Shown here: positions 1 to 9,742 of the stretch, one piece after another | Layout of the letters: the number at the start of each line of letters is the position of its first letter | Position numbering within the stretch: the first letter of the stretch is position 1 | Origin: Roseovarius sp. | Lineage (GTDB): Bacteria > Pseudomonadota > Alphaproteobacteria > Rhodobacterales > Rhodobacteraceae | Assembly (NCBI GenBank): GCA_014359765.1 | Contig: JACIYT010000014.1 | Location: 1 to 64,000 of the forward strand | Length of the DNA stretch: 64,000 nucleotides | Direction of reading: 5' to 3' | Made by a program: the position numbers and the translations under genes | The notes under the pieces: model-generated | The model's database searches: none | Told to the model about the DNA's origin: nothing | What the model saw: the letters and a program-made list of their open reading frames with translations, nothing else

Positions 1-60
1 GCGCGTCGTCGGGGCCGCGGCCTCCGTAGCGCCTGTCATCTCGTTCGTTCTGTCAGTCAT
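1..60 (-). CDS. Partial CDS, possible transposase N-terminus
   Basis: Only the first 20 codons are present, beginning MTDRTNEMTG; the gene runs off the left edge. A GGGAG Shine-Dalgarno lies about 8 bases before the ATG. A short polar N-terminus starting MTDR is common in IS3/IS66-type helix-turn-helix transposase subunits, and the flanking sequence looks like an IS end, so a transposase is the best guess. No domain is visible in so few residues. Confidence 0.4.
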   Translation of the reverse strand, partial: MTDRTNEMTGATEAAAPTTR

Positions 61-142
61 GTTCTACTCCCGTTCCTGTCGGAAATAGCGCTCGCGACTG
101 TCTCAGAAAACCGTGCCCAAACCCAACCTCAAATCTGTCCCA
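1..142 (-). mobile_element. Probable end of an insertion sequence (IS3-like?)
   Basis: Read on the minus strand, this stretch looks like the 5' end of an IS. It has a possible terminus beginning TGGGACAGATTTGAGG at 142, a short leader, a GGGAG ribosome-binding site and an ATG at 60 that opens a frame leaving the window. The TG at the putative terminus would suit the IS3 family, but only one end is visible and no target duplication can be checked. The giant gene to its right starts in the middle of a repeat unit, which fits an insertion into that gene. Family and exact boundary are inference. Confidence 0.4.
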
Positions 143-176
143 TAGGCGCTGACGTCAGACATTCTATTCCGATGAC

Positions 177-3100
177 GTGACCGTCATTGCCACGCTCGAC
201 GGTGGCGCGGGGGACGACACTTTCCAGATCGGCCAGATCTTCGGATCGAACCGCAGCGAAGCCGATGGCAACCTGTTGCCGCAGGACGAGTTCCCCGGCC
301 TGCGCCCCACCACGCGCGGCTGGCTCAGCAACGGGTCCTCGGCGCCACTGCTCGCGCAGGGCGGCACCGGCAATGACGAATTCCGTGTCTATTCCAACCA
401 GGCCGGATTGCGGCTGGAAGGCGATGACGACAACGATCTCTTCATCGCGCGCGCCTTCGCCATTGCCGCGACCACCGATTACGACTGGAACGCGGACGGC
501 AAGATCGACCAGCTCGATCTCGACGCGGCGCTCGACCTGCTGACCATCGGTCACGAAGAGGGTGATCTGGCCTTCGAGACCGCCATTTCGGGACGTGAGG
601 ACGAGGCTTTTCTCAAACTGGCGCTCAAGACTGGCGGCAACTATGTCTTCGACCGCAACGGCGATGGCGGCATCAACTTCCTCGATGCCTATATCACCGT
701 GGGCGACACCACCGACGACGTGATCGTGCTGGACGAGGACGGCGTCGCGCGTCCGCAGATCGGCCTCGGATTCTCGATTGCGCAGGCGCTCGACATCCGC
801 GCGGGCGGCGGTCAGGACGAGGTGCGCTACAACGTCAACGCCCCGGTCTCGATCGACGGTGGCACGGGCTTTGACAAGGTCGTGATCCTCGGCACCGAAT
901 TCGCCGACGATATCGTCATCACCGACAAGGCGATCTACGGTGCCGGGCTCAACGTGCGCTATACCACTGTTGAAGTGATCGAGGTGGACGGGCTGGAGGG
1001 CGACGATCAGTTCTTCGTCCGCTCCACCGCCTTCGGCGTGGCCTATCGCGTGATCGGCGGCCTCGGGTCCGATATGATCAATGTCGGCGGCGACGTGACC
1101 GCCGACATCATCACCCGTGAGCTGGAAGGCGTCTCTGGCGCGCTCGATCACCTCGTGATCTCCGATGATTTTCTCTATGACGGTCTCGTCATCGACGGTC
1201 TCGACTACAACGTCACGACCGACGGCGAGGGGCTGGTGGTCATCGACGAGGGCGCCGACGGCTTTACCGCGATCCGCGAGGGCTCGGACCCGGTGGACAG
1301 CTACTTCGTGCGCCTCGCCCGTGCGCTTGAGGCCGGCGAGGTGGTCTATGTCACCGTCTCGGCCGCCCGCGCCCCCCAGGACGAACGCGACGACGCCTTT
1401 GCCAATCCCGCGCCGCTGCCGGACGGGCAGGGCGACACCATGCTGGTCTCCTCCAGCCATGCCGTGGGCGGAACGTCGTATGGCGCGGCCGACATTCTCG
1501 GCATCGACGCGCTCGAAAGTCCGATAGACGGTGATTTCCTCCGCGAGGTGGTGATCGACGGGCAGACCTTCATGGTGCCGCAGCGCGCCGTGGTGCTGCG
1601 GTTCGACAACACCAACTGGGACACTGGCGCCGAGGTGTTCCTGCACGCCGTGGACGATCTGCGCGCCGAGGGCGACCGCGTGGTGGTGGTGCAGCATTCG
1701 GTGATCTCGCCGACCTCGGCTGATTACGACGCCATCGACGTGCGCAATGTCGAGGTGCAGCTGCGCGACAACGACACGCCCGGCGTGCTCGTGCGCGAAC
1801 TCGACCCGCTGACGGGCGAGGAGGACGGCCGCACTCTCGTGGTCGAAGGCGATGCAACCACCGGCCTTTCCGACCAGATCTCGGTCCAGCTCTCGCGTGA
1901 GGTCGAGGTGGGCGACACCATCGTGGTGAAGCTGAACCTCGGCGGCCTGACCGGCGACCCGACGCTGACGGACCGGACCGACAAGGCGATCAACATCCTG
2001 TCGTCGGATGGGCGGTTCGACGCTACGAACCTGACGCTGACCTTCGACCACACCAACTGGGACGACGCGGTGATCCTCGACATCGTCGCGGTCAACGACG
2101 ACGTGGCCGAGGATCCGGAGACGGCCGTGATCGGCTTTGGCCTGAACGTGGCGAGCGTCAGCCAGGCGATGACGGTCGGCACCTGGGACGACGGCGGGAC
2201 GGACAAGCTGTCGCTGTCGTTGCAGACCACCAGCTGGGTTTCGAAGGGGTTCGGGATCGGCCAGAGCGTGACCCTGAGCGGTATCGCGGGGATCACCGAC
2301 GGCACCTCCGCCGTGATCGCCGGCTTTGCCACCGGCGGCGTGATGATGCAGCTCGACATTGCAGCCGCAGGTGCGGTGCTGGGGGCCGACCCCTCGGTCA
2401 CCGTGGCCAAGACCGTCCCGAACGGTGCGCAGACGGTTGACGTCAACGGCGACTTCGCCTTCCCGAACCTGCGTTCGGGCATTGGGCTGTTGTCTGTCGA
2501 GGTGGTGGACAACGACACCGCCGGCTCGGTGGTGCTTGAAACCGGTCGCGACACGGTGCTGATCCCCGACGATCCGAACACGGTGGCGGACGAGTCCGTC
2601 TCCGACAGCTATCGGCTGCGGCTGACGCAGGCGCCGACCGCGGACGTGCAGGTTGCGATCCTCACCGACGGTCTGGCGGATGTCATCTCGGTCGATGGCG
2701 CGCCGGTCAGCTATCAGGAGATCGGCGGCCTGCGCCCGGTCCAGGTGTTCAACGGCACCATCGAATTCGACGGTGTGACCCTGACCCGCGGCGCAGGTAG
2801 CGACCTCGGCAGCTTCGAGGACGAGGGCTGGGCCGAGGGCGACCTGCTGAGCATCGGTAACGATCCGACCGTCCATGAGGTGGTCGCGGTCACGGCATCG
2901 ACGCTCACGCTGAACACCGGCACCGGCCTGACCGCGACCGTCGAGAACGTGATCCTGTCGCGGATGCTGGAGCTCGAGACCTGGTCGGGCGAGGTCCGCC
3001 TCGACCTGGTGGACGGCGCCTGGCGGCTCGTCCGGCTGGAGGCCGAGGTCGTCAATACCGCCAACCCCGAAAGCGATCCTAACTTCGGTGTGCGCGGCTG

Positions 3101-6100
3101 GCTTGGCGAGGGCTTCCTCGAAGGCCAGCGGGTGCGGATCAGCGACGGCACGAACGAGATCGACGCGAAGATCGCGATCATCCGAGGCTTCAACGACACC
3201 CGGGATGCCGCGATGCAGTTCACGCTCGACCCGGGCGTTGATTTCGCGGCGGCCGATCCGGGCTGGCTGTCCGGCGATGTCGAGGTGACTGTCACGCGCA
3301 TTGCCGCGGTGACCACCTTCACGCCCGACAACTACCATGAGCTTCAGACCATCGCGCTGACGGCCGACCCCTATTACGAGGTTCCGACCACTCGCGAGGG
3401 TGTCAAGATCTTTCCCGTCAAGGCGCACCGGCTGGCCGACATCCGCGGCCCGCTCGCCGTCGAGGGCGGCTCGTCCGGCGCGGACCGCTCGCTGACCAAT
3501 GGCGTCAAGCTGCCCGGCGAGGCCGACGCCTTCCTCTTCGCCATCGGCGCGCAGGCGCCCGAGAGCCAGCAGATCGACGTGCTGAACATCTATAACGACG
3601 GGTCCAGGGCGGACACGTCGGGCGTGCTGACCGACACCATGCTGTCGGGCTTCGGCATGAGCAGCGACCTCGTGTTCCCGAATGTCTCCGGTCCGCTCCA
3701 TGGCGAGGGACCCGAGGGCGCGGGGCCGCAGACGCTGATCTTTCCGGGGGGCATCAGCTTCGGCAAGGTCAACTTCGGCGCGAACGGCGTGACCGGCAAC
3801 TCGACCGGCAACTCGACCGTCAGCACGATCGAGGTGGTCAACCTGATGCTGGGCGAGGGCAACGACGATCTGCTGGTCGAGGGCACCCTGAACCCCGCGC
3901 CGCATGTCTCGGCCGAGAACGAATTCACCTTCATCGAGGGCTGGAACGATCCCGACTATCAGTTCCTCGTTGACCGGACCGACTTCGGGGGCCGGCTGGT
4001 GATCGCTCGCGACGGTTTCAACTGGAAGGGAGAGGGCTTTCTCGTCGGCCAGGACCTGTTCCTCGTGGATGGCCATGGGGCGCGCCACGCGCTGGGTCGG
4101 ATCATCGGGATCGAGGACGCGCTGGCCTATGGTCCGGGCGACATCGACCCGGTCACGAGCGAGCCATATCGCGACCCCAGCGACAACTCGCTGCTGATCC
4201 TCGACGCATCGGCCCTGCCGACCACCCTGCCAGGCGATCTGGACCTGACCGGCACGGTGCAGGTCGTGGCCGAGGACCGGGACGTGGCGCAACTCATCGA
4301 CACCACGGTGCAGAGCGTCAACGCCGGTGTGGCCGTGCTCCGCTGGCAGAATGTCAACGGAGCCGGCGACCTGCCCGCCAACCGGGAGGAGGCCGGCCTT
4401 CTCGAAGGCCATCTGCTTCACGTCGATTACCAGACGGCAAATGGCGTCGAACGGCTCGATTTGCGCGTGCGCAAGATCGAAGGGCTGGAGATCGAGGTCG
4501 AGGCCGCGGGCCACGGCGATCTCGGTCTGGTGGCCGGACAGTCGCTCTACGGCCTGTTCTGGGTGCAGGGCAAGCATGGCGGCCTCACGGTCCTGCACGG
4601 CGGCGGCAACCGCTACATCAACACGCAGGGCAGCTTCGACTTCGACGCCGACAGGAACGAACTCGTGCGCCTCGACGGTCGCAGCTTCGCCGAGGTCGGC
4701 TTCGAGGTCGGGCAGGTCGTCCAGCTCGAGGGTGAGGACTATACCCGCACCATTCTGGGCTTTGCCGATGCCAACCCGGACGACTACGCCAACTCCCGGG
4801 ATTTCGCGAGCTGGGGCGCGGGCTCGGTGATGCTGCTGAGCGAGCCGCTCGGCAGTGGCGGCGCGGTGCTTGCCAGCGGCGAGAAGGAATTTCTCGTCCA
4901 TGTGGCCGACGCGCTTCAGACCATCATCACCCGCGAGGTGATGATCGAGGTCATGGCGCTGGTGCCGGGCGACGACTCGAGCCTTGAAACCGTGGTGCGC
5001 CTGACCGACGCGACCGACTGGGCCGATCTCGGTTTCGTCGCCGGCGGCGTGGTGTTCATCGAGGGCTTCGCGGGCGGCTTTGGCATCGCCGCGGTCAACG
5101 GCGACGAGATCGTCCTCCTGAACGCCGCGCTTGGTGACTGCGCCGACCATGACGGCATCGCCACGCTGACGATCACCACCTACGACATCACCCGCTCGGG
5201 CGGGCAGCGCGTGGGTGGTGACCATTTCATCGTGACCGGCGGCGCCGGTCCTGACAGCCCGCTGGTGATCTATGGCGACACCAGTCAGGACGGCATCTGG
5301 CATTCGGGTCACAGCTACGACCGGCTCGGCCTCGAATTCGGGCCGAAGCCCTTCGATCCGTTGCCGCTGCTGCCCAACGACCAGAACGAGGACGACAGCT
5401 GGGTGTTCGCCCTCGCCAACCCGTTCGACCTGCATGGCAACGACATCATCGACGCCTCGGCGCTGTTTGCGAACGTGCAGGACGCGCATCTGACCATCTC
5501 GGTCGGCATCACCGCCTATGGCGGCATGGGCGACGACCTGATCATCGGCTCGCAGACCGGCGACCACCTCGCCGGTGGCTCGGGCAACGACACGATCATC
5601 GGTCAGCGCGGCACAGACCACATCTATGGCGACAGCGGCTTCAACGTGAACATCCTCACGCGTGCGCTGACCGTCGCCACGCTGGACGCGAGTCCCGCGC
5701 CCGGCGCCGACCCGAACACCCCCAAGGCCGACGACACATTCGCTCCCGTGGCCAGCCCGGTGCGCGACCCGCTGGGCAACCGTCCGGCCGACATGACGGG
5801 CCTGCTGAACATTCCGGGCGCGGGCTCCGACATCATCGAGGGCAATGGCTCGGGCGTCGCCGACGGCACGCCGGACATCATATTCGCCGACCACGGTGAG
5901 GTGATCCAGCTCGTGATCGACCCCAACGAACCCTTCCCGCTCGACCAGAAGATCCAGACAACGCAGCTCTCCACCGTCATCGCGATCAACTCCGTCCAGC
6001 CGCAGACCGGCGGCGACGACGTGGTGTTCGGCTCGGAGGCCGACGACATCATCATTGGCGGCGCGGGCAACGACGCGCTCGACGGCGGCCAGGGCGACGA

Positions 6101-7451
6101 CCTGATCTTCGGCGACAACGTCAACCTCACCCGCATGGGAGAGATCGACGGCAACCTCTACGACGATATCGCGAGCCTGCGGTTCCAGACGCTGGCCGGC
6201 ACGATGATGTATTCGCGCAGCGACCGCCCCGCCCCGCCGGGTTATGACCTGAGCGCCGTCTCGGGACCGAACAGCGGTGTGCTGATGGTCTCGCTCGATG
6301 AGAACGGAGAACCGATCGCGCGCGACTTCCGCGACCCGAACGGGCCGTCCTGGTGGTCGGAATACGAGATCGACTATGCCGAATATCACAGCTTCGCCGT
6401 GCAGGCGGGCCTCACCGGCGCCGGCTCCTTCGGAAACGACTACATCGCTGGTGGCGCCGGCAACGACTACATCTTCGGCCAACTCGGCAACGACATCATC
6501 CAGGGTGACGGCACCATCGCCGGCGCTGTTACCGGCCGCGGCAACGGCACGGCCGGGGGCTTCACGCCGCTCACGGGCTATGTCAGCGCGGCGCGCGAAA
6601 TGGGCACCGTGAACGATCCCACCGGCGCGCTCAAGGTGGTGGCATCGGTCGCGCTGCCCAGCGATGGCAGCGACTACATCGAGGGCGGCGGCGGCTGCGA
6701 CACGATCTTCGGTGGTCTCGGCCAGGACGACATCGTCGGCGGCTCGTCGAGCTTCTTCAGCCTGGTCGATCCCGAGAACCGGCCGGACGGCGGCGACATG
6801 ATCTTCGGCGGGTCGGGCGAACGGATCGAGCGCAACGACGACCGTTTGCCCGGCGACGGCACCGAGGTGTTCGAGCGGCACGCCCGCGACGCCGACGCGA
6901 TCATCGGCGACAACGGCAACATCGTCCGCCTCGTGGGCATCAACGGCACCGATCTGCTGACCGTGCTGCGCCATGAGATCGGGCATCTGCTCGGGAGCGA
7001 ACACGAGAGCAGCCTGCTCATGGGGTCTGATCTGCGCTCGCGGACCCGGATCGGGGTTGGCGATACCGCGACGGTCACGCCAGAGCCCGAACCGGGGCCG
7101 GAACCGGAGCCCACGCCCCTCGACGAGTCCGCACCGGAGGACGGCGGCGGGAGCCAACCGGGCAATGGCAAGGGGCGCCTGCATGCCGACGCCGGCCTCG
7201 TGTTTGATCCCGCGACCGGAACGCTGGTCGATCCGCAGGAGGCCCGGCAGCTCTTCGCCAGCCGGAACGGCGAGGACGCTTCTCGCCTCTTCGTTGCCGC
7301 CAGCGCGGTCCCGGCCCACAACCTGCGCCCAGTCGCCAAGGTGCGCCCTGCGGGCGGCACCGCCGCCGTCCAAGCCCGGACGCAATCGCCGTCGCAGGCG
7401 CGGCGCGGCCTGCTGGCCGAACTCGGGAAAATCTTCAGCCGGGCCGGCTGA
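177..7451 (+). CDS. Giant Calx-beta/RTX-type calcium-binding protein, 5'-truncated
   Basis: 2424 codons from a GTG. The frame is open upstream only to a stop at 150 and begins inside a GGAGDDTF-type repeat, with no signal peptide or RBS, so the real N-terminus is probably lost. In order it shows: acidic GGxGxDxF repeats (residues 1-90); two EF-hand/dockerin-like loops, DWNADGKIDQLD (about 102) and DRNGDGGINFLD (about 159); Calx-beta-like segments (about 360-780); a long region of repeated beta units; RTX nonapeptides (GGAGNDYIFG type, about 1780-2190); a matrixin-type motif HEIGHLLGSEH at 2266-2276 followed by LLM; a Pro-Glu linker; and a basic C-terminus. Such proteins are normally exported by type I systems and bind Ca2+ outside the cell. 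No exporter is in the window. A similar-sized open frame on the opposite strand is a GC artefact. Likely a remnant or reduced adhesin. Confidence 0.8.
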   Translation: MTVIATLDGGAGDDTFQIGQIFGSNRSEADGNLLPQDEFPGLRPTTRGWLSNGSSAPLLAQGGTGNDEFRVYSNQAGLRLEGDDDNDLFIARAFAIAATTDYDWNADGKIDQLDLDAALDLLTIGHEEGDLAFETAISGREDEAFLKLALKTGGNYVFDRNGDGGINFLDAYITVGDTTDDVIVLDEDGVARPQIGLGFSIAQALDIRAGGGQDEVRYNVNAPVSIDGGTGFDKVVILGTEFADDIVITDKAIYGAGLNVRYTTVEVIEVDGLEGDDQFFVRSTAFGVAYRVIGGLGSDMINVGGDVTADIITRELEGVSGALDHLVISDDFLYDGLVIDGLDYNVTTDGEGLVVIDEGADGFTAIREGSDPVDSYFVRLARALEAGEVVYVTVSAARAPQDERDDAFANPAPLPDGQGDTMLVSSSHAVGGTSYGAADILGIDALESPIDGDFLREVVIDGQTFMVPQRAVVLRFDNTNWDTGAEVFLHAVDDLRAEGDRVVVVQHSVISPTSADYDAIDVRNVEVQLRDNDTPGVLVRELDPLTGEEDGRTLVVEGDATTGLSDQISVQLSREVEVGDTIVVKLNLGGLTGDPTLTDRTDKAINILSSDGRFDATNLTLTFDHTNWDDAVILDIVAVNDDVAEDPETAVIGFGLNVASVSQAMTVGTWDDGGTDKLSLSLQTTSWVSKGFGIGQSVTLSGIAGITDGTSAVIAGFATGGVMMQLDIAAAGAVLGADPSVTVAKTVPNGAQTVDVNGDFAFPNLRSGIGLLSVEVVDNDTAGSVVLETGRDTVLIPDDPNTVADESVSDSYRLRLTQAPTADVQVAILTDGLADVISVDGAPVSYQEIGGLRPVQVFNGTIEFDGVTLTRGAGSDLGSFEDEGWAEGDLLSIGNDPTVHEVVAVTASTLTLNTGTGLTATVENVILSRMLELETWSGEVRLDLVDGAWRLVRLEAEVVNTANPESDPNFGVRGWLGEGFLEGQRVRISDGTNEIDAKIAIIRGFNDTRDAAMQFTLDPGVDFAAADPGWLSGDVEVTVTRIAAVTTFTPDNYHELQTIALTADPYYEVPTTREGVKIFPVKAHRLADIRGPLAVEGGSSGADRSLTNGVKLPGEADAFLFAIGAQAPESQQIDVLNIYNDGSRADTSGVLTDTMLSGFGMSSDLVFPNVSGPLHGEGPEGAGPQTLIFPGGISFGKVNFGANGVTGNSTGNSTVSTIEVVNLMLGEGNDDLLVEGTLNPAPHVSAENEFTFIEGWNDPDYQFLVDRTDFGGRLVIARDGFNWKGEGFLVGQDLFLVDGHGARHALGRIIGIEDALAYGPGDIDPVTSEPYRDPSDNSLLILDASALPTTLPGDLDLTGTVQVVAEDRDVAQLIDTTVQSVNAGVAVLRWQNVNGAGDLPANREEAGLLEGHLLHVDYQTANGVERLDLRVRKIEGLEIEVEAAGHGDLGLVAGQSLYGLFWVQGKHGGLTVLHGGGNRYINTQGSFDFDADRNELVRLDGRSFAEVGFEVGQVVQLEGEDYTRTILGFADANPDDYANSRDFASWGAGSVMLLSEPLGSGGAVLASGEKEFLVHVADALQTIITREVMIEVMALVPGDDSSLETVVRLTDATDWADLGFVAGGVVFIEGFAGGFGIAAVNGDEIVLLNAALGDCADHDGIATLTITTYDITRSGGQRVGGDHFIVTGGAGPDSPLVIYGDTSQDGIWHSGHSYDRLGLEFGPKPFDPLPLLPNDQNEDDSWVFALANPFDLHGNDIIDASALFANVQDAHLTISVGITAYGGMGDDLIIGSQTGDHLAGGSGNDTIIGQRGTDHIYGDSGFNVNILTRALTVATLDASPAPGADPNTPKADDTFAPVASPVRDPLGNRPADMTGLLNIPGAGSDIIEGNGSGVADGTPDIIFADHGEVIQLVIDPNEPFPLDQKIQTTQLSTVIAINSVQPQTGGDDVVFGSEADDIIIGGAGNDALDGGQGDDLIFGDNVNLTRMGEIDGNLYDDIASLRFQTLAGTMMYSRSDRPAPPGYDLSAVSGPNSGVLMVSLDENGEPIARDFRDPNGPSWWSEYEIDYAEYHSFAVQAGLTGAGSFGNDYIAGGAGNDYIFGQLGNDIIQGDGTIAGAVTGRGNGTAGGFTPLTGYVSAAREMGTVNDPTGALKVVASVALPSDGSDYIEGGGGCDTIFGGLGQDDIVGGSSSFFSLVDPENRPDGGDMIFGGSGERIERNDDRLPGDGTEVFERHARDADAIIGDNGNIVRLVGINGTDLLTVLRHEIGHLLGSEHESSLLMGSDLRSRTRIGVGDTATVTPEPEPGPEPEPTPLDESAPEDGGGSQPGNGKGRLHADAGLVFDPATGTLVDPQEARQLFASRNGEDASRLFVAASAVPAHNLRPVAKVRPAGGTAAVQARTQSPSQARRGLLAELGKIFSRAG

Positions 7452-7463
7452 CCCGGCGAAAGA

Positions 7464-7499
7464 CCCCGGCACCGCGCCGGAGACGATGCGGTGCCGGGG
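7464..7499 (+). terminator. Hairpin after the giant RTX gene
   Basis: A perfect 12-bp inverted repeat (CCCCGGCACCGC / GCGGTGCCGGGG) with a 12-base loop lies 12 bases after the stop codon. There is no T-run, so it is either a weak intrinsic terminator or an mRNA 3' stabiliser. Confidence 0.6.
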
Positions 7500-7940
7500 C
7501 GTCGGGACCGGAATTGGTCCTGACCTCCTGGGCGCCGCTGCATCCAAGGCGATGTCTGCGCACTCGGGGATTGGCGCGCATCCGAAGCCGCTCGCCAGGC
7601 CGGGCTGTCAATCCGCATTCAAGCAAGCGCGACGGCGTGACCCTGTGCGGCGAGGCTTGACGGCTGGTTGACGCGCCATGGCATGAGGTCTTCGACGCCG
7701 CTTTGGAGCCATGCGCGAAATCTGGTGACAGCGGTCATCAGGCGGCGGCCTGGAGTTGCTTGGGCCGTCCTTGAAGGCAATCCCTTGAACGACCTCGGGC
7801 TGACGGTCTGGCCCGTTTTGATCTTCTGCCGCGTCTTCTTCAGCCTTCTCCGGCCGGCCAGGTCCCGGCGCGTTTTGCCGGGTAGGTGCAGATCGCACAG
7901 GCAGCCTTGACGATCGATTCGGCCTCGGGCGGGGCCCATG
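7500..7940. other. Gene-free stretch between the RTX gene and argB
   Basis: No convincing gene. On the minus strand a frame between about 7857 and 7619 reads as a basic, tryptophan-containing tail (TRFRAWLQSGVEDLMPWR) with no start codon of its own, possibly a decayed coding remnant. An 80-codon plus-strand frame at 7668 has no RBS or recognisable features. Confidence 0.5.
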
Positions 7941-8834
7941 TCAGGCCGGGGGGGGCGTGACCCGAGGCGCCGCATTGCCCCGGATGAGCGAGCCCGCGCC
8001 ATGCTCGGTGAAAAGCTCCAGCAGCGTCGCATTGGGCGCGCGCCCGTCGAGGATCACCACCGCGCGCACCCCGCCTTTGATGGCGGCAAGCGCGGTCTCG
8101 GTCTTGGGGATCATGCCGCCCGCGATCACGCCGTCGCGGGTCATCTCGCGGATCTGCTCGGGGGTCAGTTCGGTGACGACGCGGCCCGAGGCATCGCGCA
8201 CCCCGTCGATATCGGTCAGAAGCAGCAGCCGGTCTGCCTTGAGCGCGGCGGCGATGGCGCCTGCCGCCGTGTCGCCGTTGATGTTGTAGGTCTCGCCCTC
8301 CGCACCCGCGCCGAGCGGGGCGATGACCGGGATCATGTCGGCGGCAAAGAGGGTGTGCAGGATCCTGGTGTCGATCTCCGCCGGCTCGCCGACAAGGCCC
8401 AGATCGGGGCTTGCGGGGGTGCAGGTGATGAGGCGCGCATCCTTGCCCGAGAGGCCCACGGCACGCCCGCCCTGGCGGTTGATCGCCTGCACGATCCGCT
8501 TGTTGACCGTGCCCGAGAGCACCATCTCGACCACGTCCATCGTGGCCGCATCGGTCACCCGCTTGCCGTTCACGAAATCCGACCGGATATCGAGCCGCGC
8601 CAGCATCTCGTTGATCATCGGCCCGCCGCCATGGACGATGACCGGGTTCACCCCGACCTGCCGCATCAGCACCACGTCTCGGGCGAATTCCTCCATCGCC
8701 TCCTCGCTGCCCATGGCGTGGCCGCCGAGCTTGATGACGACGATGGCGCCGGTATAGCGTTGCAGATAGGGCAACGCCTCGGAGAGGGTGCGTGCGGTGG
8801 CGATCCAGTCGCGGTTCATGTCTCGGGCCTTCAT
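7941..8834 (-). CDS. argB: Acetylglutamate kinase
   Basis: Phosphorylates N-acetyl-L-glutamate with ATP, the second step of arginine (ornithine) biosynthesis in the cytoplasm. 297 aa, the usual ArgB length. Visible motifs: IKLGGHAM (phosphate-binding glycines), [14 protein letters not shown] (substrate loop), [17 protein letters not shown] and GGMIPK (amino-acid kinase C-terminal nucleotide site). The frame is open further upstream, but the ATG at 8834 has GGAG about six bases before it and gives the family N-terminus; an ATG five codons in (8819) is the alternative. It is divergent from rluA with 133 bases between, so each probably has its own promoter. Confidence 0.95.
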   Translation of the reverse strand: MKARDMNRDWIATARTLSEALPYLQRYTGAIVVIKLGGHAMGSEEAMEEFARDVVLMRQVGVNPVIVHGGGPMINEMLARLDIRSDFVNGKRVTDAATMDVVEMVLSGTVNKRIVQAINRQGGRAVGLSGKDARLITCTPASPDLGLVGEPAEIDTRILHTLFAADMIPVIAPLGAGAEGETYNINGDTAAGAIAAALKADRLLLLTDIDGVRDASGRVVTELTPEQIREMTRDGVIAGGMIPKTETALAAIKGGVRAVVILDGRAPNATLLELFTEHGAGSLIRGNAAPRVTPPPA

Positions 8835-8967
8835 CCTTGTCTCCGGGGCTGGGCGGCACCTCCTGATTAGCGACTGCACACAGGCCTGCCAAGGGCCGTT
8901 GAGCCGGGCGCATGAACCCGGGCACGCGGCCATGGCCCTCGGGCCGGTCGTGGTGTATGGCCGCGCC

Positions 8968-9612
8968 ATGACCGATTACGCCCCGCCCGACACGCCGCTC
9001 GACATCGTGCATCACGATCACGAGATCGTCGTGGTGAACAAGCCCTCTGGCCTGCTGAGCGTGCCGGGCAAGGGCGCGGATCTGGCGGATTGCATGATCG
9101 CCCGGCTCACCGAGGCGTTTCCGACCGCGCTGCTGGTGCACCGGCTCGATCGGGATACGTCGGGGGTGATGGTCTTTGCCCTCACCCCTCATGCGCAGCG
9201 GCATCTCGGCCTGCAATTCGAGAAACGGCAGGTGAAGAAGAGCTATGTCGCGCGGGTCCGGGGCCGGCTGGCGCCTGCGCAGGGCGTGGTCGATCTGCCG
9301 CTCACCGTGGACTGGCCGAACCGTCCGCGGCAGATGGTCTGCCATGAAACCGGACGCAAGGCATTGACGGAATGGCGGGTTCTGCGCGCGGGAGAGGATG
9401 AGAGCCGGGTGCGCCTGATGCCGCAGACCGGGCGCAGCCACCAGTTGCGGGTGCATATGCTGGCGCTCGGGCATCCGATCCTGGGCGATCCGCTCTATGC
9501 CACGGGTGCGGCGCGCGCGTATCCGCGCCTCATGCTCCATTCCGAGGAGTTGCGGCTGCGCCATCCCGATGGCGGGCGCGGGATGCGGTTCCGCGCCCCC
9601 GCGCCGTTCTGA
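8968..9612 (+). CDS. rluA: Pseudouridine synthase, RluA type
   Basis: Isomerises uridine to pseudouridine in RNA; Escherichia coli RluA modifies 23S rRNA U746 and tRNA U32. 214 aa, close to the E. coli protein (219 aa), with the same layout: [15 protein letters not shown], the catalytic HRLDRDTSG (Asp in RLDRDTSG), [22 protein letters not shown], and [23 protein letters not shown]. No N-terminal S4 domain, as expected for RluA rather than RluC/D. The ATG at 8968 was chosen because it matches the family start; the frame extends upstream into argB leader DNA. Substrate specificity is inferred from overall similarity. Confidence 0.9.
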   Translation: MTDYAPPDTPLDIVHHDHEIVVVNKPSGLLSVPGKGADLADCMIARLTEAFPTALLVHRLDRDTSGVMVFALTPHAQRHLGLQFEKRQVKKSYVARVRGRLAPAQGVVDLPLTVDWPNRPRQMVCHETGRKALTEWRVLRAGEDESRVRLMPQTGRSHQLRVHMLALGHPILGDPLYATGAARAYPRLMLHSEELRLRHPDGGRGMRFRAPAPF

Positions 9613-9742
9613 AGCCCGAAACCGGATCGCTCGAGCGCACCGCGTTCATCCGCATTCACGCGCCCCGCTCCAACCTGTTGATTCCGCATGTTCGAGGAGA
9701 TCAAGACCGGCTCCCACTTCCGAGCAACATGCGCTGGATGCT
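9613..9742. repeat. Possible intergenic palindromic repeat unit (RIME-like)
   Basis: The whole gap between convergent rluA and ugd is filled by sequence that, on the minus strand, resembles alphaproteobacterial interspersed palindromic units: GGAAGTGGGAGCCGGTC, then a GAACATGCGG block, then a GGCGCGTGAATGCGG / GATGAACGCG imperfect dyad and a GCTCGAGC palindrome. The resemblance is from memory, and only one copy is seen here. Confidence 0.35.

Noticed and set aside
129-7547. A 2472-codon open frame on the minus strand opposite the giant RTX gene
   Set aside because: Antisense frame of a GC-rich gene full of Asp and Gly codons (GAC/GTC, GGC/GCC). It has no domains, is rich in Val/Arg/His/Asp, and has no RBS; the plus frame shows clear RTX and Calx-beta structure.
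7668-7910. An 80-codon plus-strand frame before argB
   Set aside because: No Shine-Dalgarno and no recognisable features; may be the complement of a decayed remnant.
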